Assembly (NCBI RefSeq): GCF_002327105.1
Contig: NZ_CP023406.1
Location: 1,798,001 to 1,862,000 of the forward strand
Direction of reading: 5' to 3'
Source: Luteimonas chenhongjianii
GTDB taxonomy: Bacteria > Pseudomonadota > Gammaproteobacteria > Xanthomonadales > Xanthomonadaceae
Length of the DNA stretch: 64,000 nucleotides
The notes under the pieces are model-generated. The model had not been told where the DNA came from and made no database searches. It saw only the letters and a list, made by a program, of their open reading frames with translations. Positions 16,765 through 24,987 of this stretch are shown one piece after another. The translations under genes and the position numbers were made by a program. How positions within the stretch are numbered: the first letter of the stretch is position 1; every line of letters begins with the position of its first letter.

Positions 16765-18174
16765 ATGGCCGCACGTACCGAATTCCGCAATCACGACCGT
16801 CACGACCGGGGCGATGCGCGCCTCGAGCAGCTGCGCGTGCCGCCGCAGTCGATCGAGGCCGAGCAGGCGGTGCTGGGCGGGCTGATGCTCGTTCCCGACG
16901 CCTACGACCGCATCGCCGACCTGATCGTGCCGGAGGACTTCTACCGTCGCGACCACCAGAAGATCTACACCGCGATCCAGGAGCTCGCCGAGAAGAGCAA
17001 GCCCTTCGACGCGGTGACGCTGGGTGAGTGGTTCGACTCCAACGGCCTGTCGGATCTGGTCGCGGGCGGGGCGTATCTGGGTGAACTTGCCAGCACCACG
17101 CCTTCGGCGGCGAACATCCGCGCATATGCGGAAATCGTGCGCGACAAGGCCATCCTCCGGCAGCTGATCGATGTCGGCACCGAGATCGTCAACGACGGTT
17201 TCCAGCCCGAAGGTCGCGACAGCAGCGAGATCCTCGCCAAGGCCGAGCAGCAGGTGTTCAAGATCGCCGAGGCCGGCGCCCAGGGGCGCACCGACTTCAC
17301 CGCGATCAACAAGGCGATGGCCGAGGCCTTCGACGTCCTGCAGACGCGCTACACCAACGGTGGCGGCGTCACCGGCCTGCCGACGGGCTACACCGAGTTC
17401 GACGAGATGACCGCGGGCCTGCAGCCCACGGATCTGATCATCCTCGCGGCCCGACCGGCGATGGGCAAGACCACCTTCGCGCTCAACATCGCCGAGTACG
17501 CGGCGATCAAGACCAAGAAGGCGGTGGGCGTGTTCTCGATGGAAATGTCGGCCAGCCAGCTCGCGCTGCGCCTGATTTCCTCCAATGGCCGCATCAATGC
17601 CACGCGCCTGCGCACCGGCGCGCTCGAGGACGAGGACTGGAGCCGCGTCAGCAGCGCGATCCGCATGCTCAAGGAAACCAAGATCTTCATCGACGACACG
17701 CCGGGCCTCGGCCCCGACGTGCTGCGCGCCAAGTGCCGGCGTCTCAAGCGCGAGCACGATCTGGGTCTGATCGTCATCGACTATCTGCAGCTGATGTCGG
17801 TACCGGGCAACAGCGAGAACCGTGCGACCGAGATCTCGGAGATCTCGCGCTCGCTCAAGGGCTTGGCCAAGGAGCTCAACGTGCCGGTGATGGCGCTCTC
17901 CCAGCTCAACCGTTCGCTGGAAACGCGCGCCGACAAGCGACCGGTGATGGCCGACCTGCGCGAATCGGGCGCCATCGAGCAGGACGCCGACATCATCGTC
18001 TTCATCTATCGCGACGACTACTACAACAAGGAAACTTCGCCGGACAAGGGCCTGGCCGAGATCATCATCGGCAAGCAGCGCAGCGGCCCGACCGGCTCGG
18101 TGAAGCTGAAGTTCTTCGGCGAATACACCCGCTTCGACAACCTGTCCCACGACTCGGTCGGCAGCTTCGAGTAG
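16765..18174 (+). CDS. dnaB: replicative DNA helicase DnaB
   Basis: 469 aa hexameric 5'-3' helicase that unwinds the replication fork. The N-terminal collar domain (VPPQSIEAEQAVLGGLML at ~26-43) and linker precede the RecA-like motor. Motor motifs: Walker A in ARPAMGKTTFALN, H1a EMS in FSMEMSASQLA, Walker B in LIVIDYLQLM, arginine-finger region in KQRSGPTG. The P-loop region, a common intein site, is uninterrupted. The N-terminus has a basic His-rich extension (RNHDRHDRGD). Its own promoter region carries two DnaA boxes, and it is separated from rplI by a terminator. alr follows after 84 bases. Confidence 0.98.
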   Translation: MAARTEFRNHDRHDRGDARLEQLRVPPQSIEAEQAVLGGLMLVPDAYDRIADLIVPEDFYRRDHQKIYTAIQELAEKSKPFDAVTLGEWFDSNGLSDLVAGGAYLGELASTTPSAANIRAYAEIVRDKAILRQLIDVGTEIVNDGFQPEGRDSSEILAKAEQQVFKIAEAGAQGRTDFTAINKAMAEAFDVLQTRYTNGGGVTGLPTGYTEFDEMTAGLQPTDLIILAARPAMGKTTFALNIAEYAAIKTKKAVGVFSMEMSASQLALRLISSNGRINATRLRTGALEDEDWSRVSSAIRMLKETKIFIDDTPGLGPDVLRAKCRRLKREHDLGLIVIDYLQLMSVPGNSENRATEISEISRSLKGLAKELNVPVMALSQLNRSLETRADKRPVMADLRESGAIEQDADIIVFIYRDDYYNKETSPDKGLAEIIIGKQRSGPTGSVKLKFFGEYTRFDNLSHDSVGSFE

Positions 18175-18258
18175 AACCCTGCGTTCACCGCCGCGGCTGC
18201 CGGCCGGCGCGTCGCGAGGGCACAATAGCCGGCTTCCTCCACGCATGTCGCATGCCGC

Positions 18259-19347
18259 ATGGCCCGCCCGATCACCGCCACCATCCACGCCGACGCGCTC
18301 CGCCACAACCTGGCCGCGCTGCGCGACCGCGCGCCCGGCCGCCGCCTGATGGCGATGGTCAAGGCCGATGGTTACGGTCACGGACTCGAAACGGCCGCGC
18401 GTGCGCTCGGCGCGGCCGATGCCTTCGGCGTCGCCGCGATCGAGGACGCCGCGCGGATCCGCGCGGTGGGGCTCGAGCAGCCGATCCTGGTGCTGTCGGG
18501 GTTCGACAACCCGGATGACCTGGAACAGCTGCGCGCACTGCGCGCCGAGGCCATCGTGCATCACGCGGCCCAGCTCGACCTGCTCGAGCAGACCGACGGC
18601 GCGCCGATCCGCGTCTGGCTGAAGATCGACAGCGGCATGCACCGGCTCGGGTTCGCGCCCGAGCAGGTCCGCGACGCCTACGCCCGGCTGCGTGCCGCCC
18701 GCGGCGTCGACGGCGAGATCGTGCTGATGACGCATTTCGCCAGCTCCGACGAGTTCGATGCGCATTCCCCCAATGGCCGGCAGACACCGGCACAGCTGCG
18801 CGCGTTCGCGGCCGCGACCGAAGGTCTCGATGGCCCTCGTTCGCTGGCCAACTCGGCAGCCGTGCTGGGATGGCCGCAGGCCTGCGGCGACTGGATCCGG
18901 CCCGGCGGCGCGCTGTACGGGATGTCGGTCGTTTCCGGGCGCAGCGGCGCGACGTTCGGCCTGCGTCCCGCGATGACCTTCGAGACGCGGCTGCTCGCGG
19001 TCAACCGTGTCGCCAAGGGCGAGCGCATCGGTTACTCCGCCGCCTGGGAAGCGCCGGAAGACATGGCGATCGGCGTGGCGGCGGTGGGGTATGGCGACGG
19101 GTATCCGCGCCTGGCGCCGGCAGGCACGCCGGTACTGGTCAATGGCCGCACGGCTTCGGTGATCGGCCGCGTGTCGATGGACCTGATGACGATCGACCTG
19201 CGCGGCCAGGCGGATGCGCGCGCCGGCGATCCGGTGGTGCTGTGGGGCGATGCGCTGCCGGTGGAAACCGTGGCAGAAGCGGCCGGCACCATCTCCTATG
19301 CGCTGACCTGCGGCATCACCCGGCGCGTGCGATTCGTCAACGCCTGA
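18259..19347 (+). CDS. alr: alanine racemase (PLP-dependent)
   Basis: 362 aa, converts L-alanine to D-alanine for peptidoglycan. The PLP-binding lysine is K35 in MAMVKADGYGHG, and the second catalytic residue is the Tyr in ERIGYSAAW near residue 257. The substrate/PLP-binding segments MHRLGF, LANSAA and GRVSMDL are all intact. dnaB-alr adjacency is common in gammaproteobacteria. ATG at 18259-18261 gives the usual short N-terminus (MARPITATIHADAL). Whether it is the biosynthetic Alr or the catabolic DadX cannot be told; no dadA is adjacent. Confidence 0.96.
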   Translation: MARPITATIHADALRHNLAALRDRAPGRRLMAMVKADGYGHGLETAARALGAADAFGVAAIEDAARIRAVGLEQPILVLSGFDNPDDLEQLRALRAEAIVHHAAQLDLLEQTDGAPIRVWLKIDSGMHRLGFAPEQVRDAYARLRAARGVDGEIVLMTHFASSDEFDAHSPNGRQTPAQLRAFAAATEGLDGPRSLANSAAVLGWPQACGDWIRPGGALYGMSVVSGRSGATFGLRPAMTFETRLLAVNRVAKGERIGYSAAWEAPEDMAIGVAAVGYGDGYPRLAPAGTPVLVNGRTASVIGRVSMDLMTIDLRGQADARAGDPVVLWGDALPVETVAEAAGTISYALTCGITRRVRFVNA

Positions 19348-19356
19348 AGGCCGCGC

Positions 19357-19815
19357 TCAGGGCTGGACGTGGTGGAGGCGGACGCGGCCCAGGTGCATGT
19401 CCATTGCATCGGCGCCGATCACCACCGGCACGGGTGACGCGGTGGCGAATCGCAGGCTGCCATCGGGCATCGAGACAGAAGCCTGCAGGGCGTACTGGCC
19501 GTCCTCGCGCAGCCGCATGCGCGGCACGTCGATGGCGAATTCGTAGGGGCCTGCGCCGACCGTCGTCACCTCTTCGGCGAGCACTGCCTGCGGGGTGCCG
19601 GCAAGCCGGTTGTCGAGCAACTGCACGCGCAGGCTCGAGCCCTCGGGCATCAGGATCTTCTCGAAATAGACGGCTTCCCCCTGGATGCGCACGCGGGCGT
19701 CGGATTCGGGCATCGGTGCATCTCCGGAGGCGGGCGGTGGCGTGGACTGGCAGGCGGCCAGTGTCATGCACATCGACAGGGGCAGGGCGGCGAGGCGGAG
19801 CAGGGCGCGGGACAT
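19357..19815 (-). CDS. YbaY-family lipoprotein
   Basis: 152 aa. The signal peptide ends in a lipobox (MTLAACQS) with acylated Cys near residue 22, and a Pro/Ser-rich linker follows. The mature part (from ARVRIQGEAVYFEKILMPEGSSLRV) has the alternating beta pattern of the YbaY/YscW-type domain, repeated motifs being E-x-G-S-x-L-R-V-Q-L-L-D and PYEFAIDVP, G-Q-Y-A-L-Q-A-S. Function of the family is not established; some members act as pilotins. ATG at 19813-19815 is fixed by the signal peptide. It converges with alr (9-base gap between stops) and lies 61 bases downstream of the next lipoprotein. Confidence 0.8.
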   Translation of the reverse strand: MSRALLRLAALPLSMCMTLAACQSTPPPASGDAPMPESDARVRIQGEAVYFEKILMPEGSSLRVQLLDNRLAGTPQAVLAEEVTTVGAGPYEFAIDVPRMRLREDGQYALQASVSMPDGSLRFATASPVPVVIGADAMDMHLGRVRLHHVQP

Positions 19816-19876
19816 GGGCGTTCTCGTCGTCGGTGGCATCGCGGCCGAGCATGCGCCGGGCGAGCCCAACGGCGGG

Positions 19877-20698
19877 TCAACGCGCAATCGGCTGCGCCAC
19901 GACGAAGATGCCGAAGTGGTCCGAAGGCCAGGTGCCGTCCGCGCCCGGCGTGTCGAGCACGGTGCGTGCATCGAGTACCTCGAAGCGCCCGGCCTCGGCG
20001 AAGACGTGGTCGATGCGCGCGCGGAAGTCGAAGAAGTGCGGATTGAGCGTGGTCATTGCGCGCGCGTCAGCGCCCGGATGCACGCTGCCGAAGCTATCGA
20101 CATAGCCTTCCATGGCGGCCATTTCCGGCGCAGTGACCGGCGCGTTGAAGTCGCCCAGCACCAGCGAGGGGGCCGGGCTCGGCCGCCGCGCAATGAAGGT
20201 GCGGAGGTCCTGCAGCTGGCGGCGGCGGATCGCGCCGCCCGACTGCGTGTGGTGCAGATGGGTGAAGTAGACGTCGATCGGCGCACCTTCGAAGCGCAGG
20301 CGCGCGTGGCCGAGGCTGCGCGAATCCTCGCGCGGTGCCAACGGCGTCCAGTCCTGCTCGAGCACCGGCAGGCGCGTGAGCAGCGCGTTGCCGTAGCGGC
20401 GCGAACGCCCGGGTGGGTCGTTGGAGACGAACTGCACCGAATAGCCGAGCGCCTCTCCGATGCTCAGTGCCTGGTTGGGAAGCCCTTCGGCCTGCAGGAC
20501 TTCCTGCAGCGCGATCACATCCGCATCGAGCGCGCGCAACTGCTCGATGATCAGCGGCAGGCGCGCCGGCCAGTCCGCCTCGTCGTGGTAGATGTTGAGG
20601 GTGACCACCCGGAGCCCGCGCGGCGCGGGATCCGGCGGCGGGCTGGAGGCGCAGGCAGCGAGCAGCAGGGCCAGGCACGCCCCGATCAGTCGCCTCAT
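19877..20698 (-). CDS. endonuclease/exonuclease/phosphatase (EEP) family lipoprotein
   Basis: 273 aa. The signal peptide carries a lipobox (ALLLAACAS, acylated Cys near residue 16). The EEP fold follows with its metal and catalytic motifs: VVTLNIYHDE, DVIALQEV (metal-binding Glu), FTHLHHTQSG, LVLGDFNAP (catalytic Asp/Asn), and WPSDHFGIFV at the end. The family includes nucleases, sphingomyelinases and phosphoinositide phosphatases; being surface or periplasmic, a phosphodiesterase of nucleic acid or lipid is plausible. The ATG at 20696-20698 overlaps the M14 peptidase stop by 4 bases (ATGA), implying coupled translation with that exported peptidase. Confidence 0.88.
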   Translation of the reverse strand: MRRLIGACLALLLAACASSPPPDPAPRGLRVVTLNIYHDEADWPARLPLIIEQLRALDADVIALQEVLQAEGLPNQALSIGEALGYSVQFVSNDPPGRSRRYGNALLTRLPVLEQDWTPLAPREDSRSLGHARLRFEGAPIDVYFTHLHHTQSGGAIRRRQLQDLRTFIARRPSPAPSLVLGDFNAPVTAPEMAAMEGYVDSFGSVHPGADARAMTTLNPHFFDFRARIDHVFAEAGRFEVLDARTVLDTPGADGTWPSDHFGIFVVAQPIAR

Positions 20699-22482
20699 TG
20701 CGCCCCGACCGCTTCCGCTGGCGGCAGCTCGGTGCGCATCACCGGATACAGGTTGTAGCGGTCGTCCCACGCGCTGTGGCGCCGGTAGAAGAACTCCAGG
20801 CGAGCGGCGGGGTTGCCGGCGAATGCCACATCGTCCCGCAGCTTCGCTTCGAACTGCGCGCGCAGTTCGGGATCGGCCGCGAGCATCTCTCGCGCAACCT
20901 GCTCGGCGACGTAGTCCTCCATGTATTCCTTGCGCTCGAAATGGTTGTTGAAACGCCCCCAGGCAGCCAGCGCATCGGGCGCCTGCGGTTCGAGCAGGGC
21001 GGCGACCAGCCGCGCTTTGGGCTGGGCGATCGGAACGAACAGGCCGCCGGCGCCGATCTCCTGCTGTTCCGCTGCCCAGGCGCCTTCGAGTTCCAGCCGC
21101 TGGCGGCCCTCGACCGGCGCGGCCGCGGGCGTCGCGCGAGTGGCACGGAAGACCTCGACCGCAAGCGACTGCGGCGCGGCCAGTCGCTGCCACGAGATCC
21201 CGTGCTGGCGCAGCTTCTCGCCGACCCACGCGGCATGCGCCGCCGGCACCAGGTAGCCGCCTCGCGGCAGCGCCACCTCCACCGAAGGCCGCAGCTCGTC
21301 ACGCATCGGCACGCGCCACAGCTGCGGGCTCGATTCGTCATAGCGGGTCATCAGCGCGCCGGAGACATCGGACGGCATGCGTGTGTAGGCGTAGCCGCGG
21401 AAGTCGACGGTGCGCGCGGTATCGGTCGCCTTCCAGGCCAGCGGCAGCACCGAGCCGCCCAGCGCCGATGCGCGCGCGTCGGCCGCCTGCGCGGTGCGCA
21501 TCCAGTCGCGACCGTGGCGCGCGACCTGGTCCAACACCGAGACGATGGTGTTGCGGGTGATGCGGACGCGTACCGGGTATTCCTTCCAAGAGTGCGTTTC
21601 GACCAGCATGGCCAGGCGGTTGCGCAGCGGGAAATAACCCGTCGAGAAGCGCGGCGGCGACACGCCGTCCTCGAATCCAGACTGGGGGTTGTCGTGCTCG
21701 ACGAACGAGGGGTAGTAGGGGAGGGGCAGCGAGCCGGCGGCGGCGAGATCGGCCATCACCGCGTCGCGGAACGTGCGCCCCACCTGGCGCAGCGCGGCAT
21801 CGCCGGCATGCACAGGCTCGACCTGGATCGAGATGTCGTGCTCGAACTGCGCGCCGTTGGTCGCATGCAGGTCGATGTAGGCGATCGGATCCCAGGCCTC
21901 GACCAGCGCCAGCATCGCCTGCATCTCGGGCGCATCGGCCTTGGCGTAGTCGCGGTTGAGGTTGAGGTTCTGCGCGGTGGTTCGCCAGCCCATTTCCCTT
22001 GGACCGCGCTGGTTGGGGCGGTTCCAGGCGCCGAAGCGTTCGTGGCCGTCGACGCTGAAGACCGGGACGAACACCAGGACCGCCCGGGCCAGAGCCTCCG
22101 GTGCGGCGCTGCCGTCGAGGAGTTCGCGCAGCGCAAGGAATCCCGCGTCCTTGCCGTCGATTTCTCCGGCGTGGATGCCGCCCTGGATCAGCACCACCGG
22201 CACGCCCGCCGCACGCGCCGCGGCCGGATCCAGCGCCCCGCTGCGGCTGGCCACCAGCGCCTGCATCGGCCGGCCTTCCGGCGACGTGCCGAATTCGATG
22301 CACCGGACCGCATCCGCGTGCAGGCGCGCGAAGGTCTCGCACAGCGCAGCGACCTCGTCCATGCGTCCGGTCTCGACGAAGCCGCTGCGCTCGGCGATGG
22401 TGAGGCGCGGGTCGTCGTTGGCGAGGGCGGTCAGGCAGGTCGGCAACAGGGCAAGCGCAAGCGCCAGGCGATAACGGGGCAT
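20695..22482 (-). CDS. secreted M14-family metallocarboxypeptidase
   Basis: 595 aa with an N-terminal signal peptide (MPRYRLALALALLPTCLTALA). The zinc carboxypeptidase domain shows H104 and E107 in G-G-I-H-A-G-E, the third zinc His in IDLHATNG, and the general-base Glu region in MLVETHSWKEY. A C-terminal beta-rich region (~450-590) has no recognised role. Such proteins trim C-terminal residues from peptides or peptidoglycan stems in the periplasm. I chose ATG 22480-22482 over a start 24 bases upstream because it places the signal peptide at the N-terminus. It shares a 177-base upstream region with the divergent POT transporter, so secreted peptide cleavage and peptide uptake lie back to back. 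Confidence 0.9.
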   Translation of the reverse strand: MPRYRLALALALLPTCLTALANDDPRLTIAERSGFVETGRMDEVAALCETFARLHADAVRCIEFGTSPEGRPMQALVASRSGALDPAAARAAGVPVVLIQGGIHAGEIDGKDAGFLALRELLDGSAAPEALARAVLVFVPVFSVDGHERFGAWNRPNQRGPREMGWRTTAQNLNLNRDYAKADAPEMQAMLALVEAWDPIAYIDLHATNGAQFEHDISIQVEPVHAGDAALRQVGRTFRDAVMADLAAAGSLPLPYYPSFVEHDNPQSGFEDGVSPPRFSTGYFPLRNRLAMLVETHSWKEYPVRVRITRNTIVSVLDQVARHGRDWMRTAQAADARASALGGSVLPLAWKATDTARTVDFRGYAYTRMPSDVSGALMTRYDESSPQLWRVPMRDELRPSVEVALPRGGYLVPAAHAAWVGEKLRQHGISWQRLAAPQSLAVEVFRATRATPAAAPVEGRQRLELEGAWAAEQQEIGAGGLFVPIAQPKARLVAALLEPQAPDALAAWGRFNNHFERKEYMEDYVAEQVAREMLAADPELRAQFEAKLRDDVAFAGNPAARLEFFYRRHSAWDDRYNLYPVMRTELPPAEAVGAQ

Positions 22483-22659
22483 GGAGAGTTCCGGAGCGAC
22501 GGTCACGCCATGATGCCGCGCGGCGCGTCCGGTCCCAAGCCCGACGGCAGAAGCGGTGCAGCGCCAGCCGCACCCGGCACCTGCTTTTCCGTCGCATCAC
22601 CGGCAGAGGCGGTGGCCGGATCGGGTACGCTGTGCGGTTTCCAGTCACCGAACTCGCAG

Positions 22660-24279
22660 ATGTCGACCGTCCAGACCGCAAGCGGGCCCATGCCCCGCCA
22701 GATCGCCTACATCATCGGCAACGAAGCCTGCGAGCGTTTCAGCTTCTACGGCATGCGCAACATCCTGGTGCCGTTCCTGATCAGCTCGGTGCTGCTGGGC
22801 TATCTGCCACAGGGTGCCGACCGGGACGCGGCAGCGAAGGACATCTTCCACACCTTCGTCATCGGCGTGTACTTCTTTCCGCTGCTCGGCGGCTGGCTGG
22901 CCGACCGCTTCTTCGGCAAGTACCACACCATCCTGTGGTTCTCGCTGATCTACTGCGCCGGCCACGCCTGTCTGGCGATGTTCGAGAACAACGCGACCGG
23001 CTTCTACACCGGCCTGTTCCTGATCGCATTGGGCTCTGGCGGCATCAAGCCTCTGGTGGTCTCGTTCTGCGGGGACCAGTTCGACCAGACCAACAAGAGC
23101 AAGGCGAAGGTGGTCTTCGACGCCTTCTACTGGATCATCAATTTCGGCTCGTTCTTCGCGTCCCTGCTGGCGCCGCTGTTCCTGCGGCACTACGGGCCCG
23201 CGGTCGCCTTCGGCATCCCGGGCGTGCTGATGTTCATCGCGACCTTCGTGTTCTGGCTGGGGCGCAAGGAATACGTCAACGTGCCGCCGACCCGGCGAGA
23301 CCCGCATGCGTTCTTCGAGGTGGTCAAGACCGCATTGCGCGCGCGCCATGCCGGTGAAGGCCGGCCGGGCCTCGCGGTGGCCATGGTGGGTGTGGTGTCG
23401 GCGGCCGTCATGCTGGCGCTGTGGCTGCTCTCGGCGACTGTGGCGCTTCCGTGGTGGCCGACCGATTTCGGCTTCGTCATCACTGCATGTCTTGCGCTCG
23501 GCGTCATCATCGCCCTGGGCGGCTGGGGCGCATCCCTGCAGCTCGAACGTGCACGCGGCCTGCATCCCGATGCCGCAGTCGATGGTGTGCGCGCGGTGCT
23601 GCGGATCCTGATCGTGTTCGCCCTGGTCACGCCGTTCTGGTCACTGTTCGACCAGAAGGCTTCGACCTGGATCATCCAGGGCCGCGAGATGGTGATCCCG
23701 CACGGCTCGGCCTGGTGGCCGAGCTGGCTGATCCAGGACGCGGCGCAGATGCAGGCGCTCAACCCGCTGCTGGTGATGCTGCTGATCCCGTTCAACAACC
23801 TGGTGCTGTATCCGGCGCTGCGGCGGATAGGATTCGAGCCGACCGCGTTGCGGCGGATGGGCTGGGGCATCGCGATCTCCGGCACCGCATGGATCGTCGC
23901 CGGCGGCCTGCAGCTGTGGATCGACAGCGGCGACGAGGTGTCCCTCGCTTGGCAGTCGGTGCCCTATCTGCTGCTGACCTTCGGCGAAGTGCTGGTGTCG
24001 GCGACCGCGCTCGAATTCGCCTACAGCCAGGCCCCGCAGGCGATGAAGGGCGTGATCATGGCGTTCTGGTATCTCACCAGTACCTTCGGCAGCCTGTGGG
24101 TCCTGCTCACCAATGCCGGGGTACGCAACGAGGCGGTCACCGCCTACATCGCCTCCACCGGCCTGAGCGAGAACGCCTTCCTGATGTTCTTCTTCGCCGC
24201 GTTCGCCTTCGCGGCCGCGCTCGCCTTCGGCCTGTACGCGCGCCGATACCCGATGCAGGACAACTATCGCGTCGCCTGA
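22660..24279 (+). CDS. POT-family proton-coupled oligopeptide transporter
   Basis: 539 aa, about 14 transmembrane helices. The POT signature E-x2-E-R-F-x-x-Y-G is present at EACERFSFYG (~21-30) in helix 1, and the second family motif at FDAFYWIINFGSF. LALGSGGIKP and DQFDQ are also typical. It imports di- and tripeptides with protons across the inner membrane. ATG at 22660 starts MSTVQTASGPMP; an internal ATG at residue 11 is an alternative. The rhomboid gene follows 15 bases downstream, likely in the same transcript. Confidence 0.95.
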   Translation: MSTVQTASGPMPRQIAYIIGNEACERFSFYGMRNILVPFLISSVLLGYLPQGADRDAAAKDIFHTFVIGVYFFPLLGGWLADRFFGKYHTILWFSLIYCAGHACLAMFENNATGFYTGLFLIALGSGGIKPLVVSFCGDQFDQTNKSKAKVVFDAFYWIINFGSFFASLLAPLFLRHYGPAVAFGIPGVLMFIATFVFWLGRKEYVNVPPTRRDPHAFFEVVKTALRARHAGEGRPGLAVAMVGVVSAAVMLALWLLSATVALPWWPTDFGFVITACLALGVIIALGGWGASLQLERARGLHPDAAVDGVRAVLRILIVFALVTPFWSLFDQKASTWIIQGREMVIPHGSAWWPSWLIQDAAQMQALNPLLVMLLIPFNNLVLYPALRRIGFEPTALRRMGWGIAISGTAWIVAGGLQLWIDSGDEVSLAWQSVPYLLLTFGEVLVSATALEFAYSQAPQAMKGVIMAFWYLTSTFGSLWVLLTNAGVRNEAVTAYIASTGLSENAFLMFFFAAFAFAAALAFGLYARRYPMQDNYRVA

Positions 24280-24294
24280 CGCTGGACCTTCGCA

Positions 24295-24909
24295 ATGAAT
24301 TTTGGACCCGTCACCCTCCTGCTGATCGCCGTGACCGTCATCGTGTCCTGGCAGGCCTTCGAGAAACCCGCGCTGCTGGGCCGGTTGATCCTCTGGCCTC
24401 CGGCAGTCGACCGCTACAAGCAGTACGACCGTCTGATCACGCATGGCTTCATCCATGCCGACTGGCAGCACCTGATCTTCAACATGATCACGCTGTTCTT
24501 CTTCGGTGCCGGGATCGAACGCGCGTTCGCGCCGTATATCGGCCCCGTTGGTTTCGCACTGTTCTATCTCTCGGCGATTCTCGTCGCCATCCTGCCGACG
24601 TACCTGCGCCACCGGCACGACCCCGGCTACAGGAGCCTGGGCGCTTCGGGCGCAGTGTCGGCGGTGCTGTTCGCGTCGATCCTGATCAATCCATGGCAGC
24701 TGCTGCTTGTGTTCTTCATCCCGATGCCGGCGATCGTGTTCGGCGTGGCATACATCGGCTACAGCATCTGGATGGACAAGCGCGGCGGTGACAACGTCAA
24801 CCACAGTGCGCACCTGTGGGGCGCCGGCTACGGCATGCTGTTTACCGTGATGATGGAGCCGCGCATCGTCGGCGCGTTCCTCGCAAGGCTGATGTCCCCG
24901 TCGTTCTGA
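24295..24909 (+). CDS. rhomboid-family intramembrane serine protease
   Basis: 204 aa, six predicted helices. Catalytic dyad: S118 in SLGASGAVS and H173 in NHSAHLWGAGYG. The H-x-x-x-N oxyanion motif is in THGFIHADWQHLIFNMITL (H59 and N63). It cleaves transmembrane substrates within the bilayer; natural substrates in this group are unknown. It starts 15 bases after the POT transporter. Confidence 0.95.
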   Translation: MNFGPVTLLLIAVTVIVSWQAFEKPALLGRLILWPPAVDRYKQYDRLITHGFIHADWQHLIFNMITLFFFGAGIERAFAPYIGPVGFALFYLSAILVAILPTYLRHRHDPGYRSLGASGAVSAVLFASILINPWQLLLVFFIPMPAIVFGVAYIGYSIWMDKRGGDNVNHSAHLWGAGYGMLFTVMMEPRIVGAFLARLMSPSF

Positions 24910-24987
24910 GCGTGCGTCGTTCGCATCTCACCGGTTCTGCATGAGGTGCGTGATAGTTCTGGTTGCACATCCCACACGGAGTGCCCC

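Noticed and set aside
16765..18174. Possible intein in the dnaB P-loop
   Set aside because: The Walker A segment reads continuously and the length is normal.
16534..18765. Long minus-strand frame opposite dnaB and alr
   Set aside because: The plus strand carries unmistakable helicase and racemase motifs; the minus reading has no homology I can recognise.
20698..22650. Very long open frame on the plus strand leading into the POT transporter, suggesting a >1000-aa protein
   Set aside because: It is antisense to the M14 peptidase and its neighbour, with Arg/Ala/Gly-rich sequence and no domain. Such frames are frequent in GC-rich DNA. The real transporter starts at 22660.
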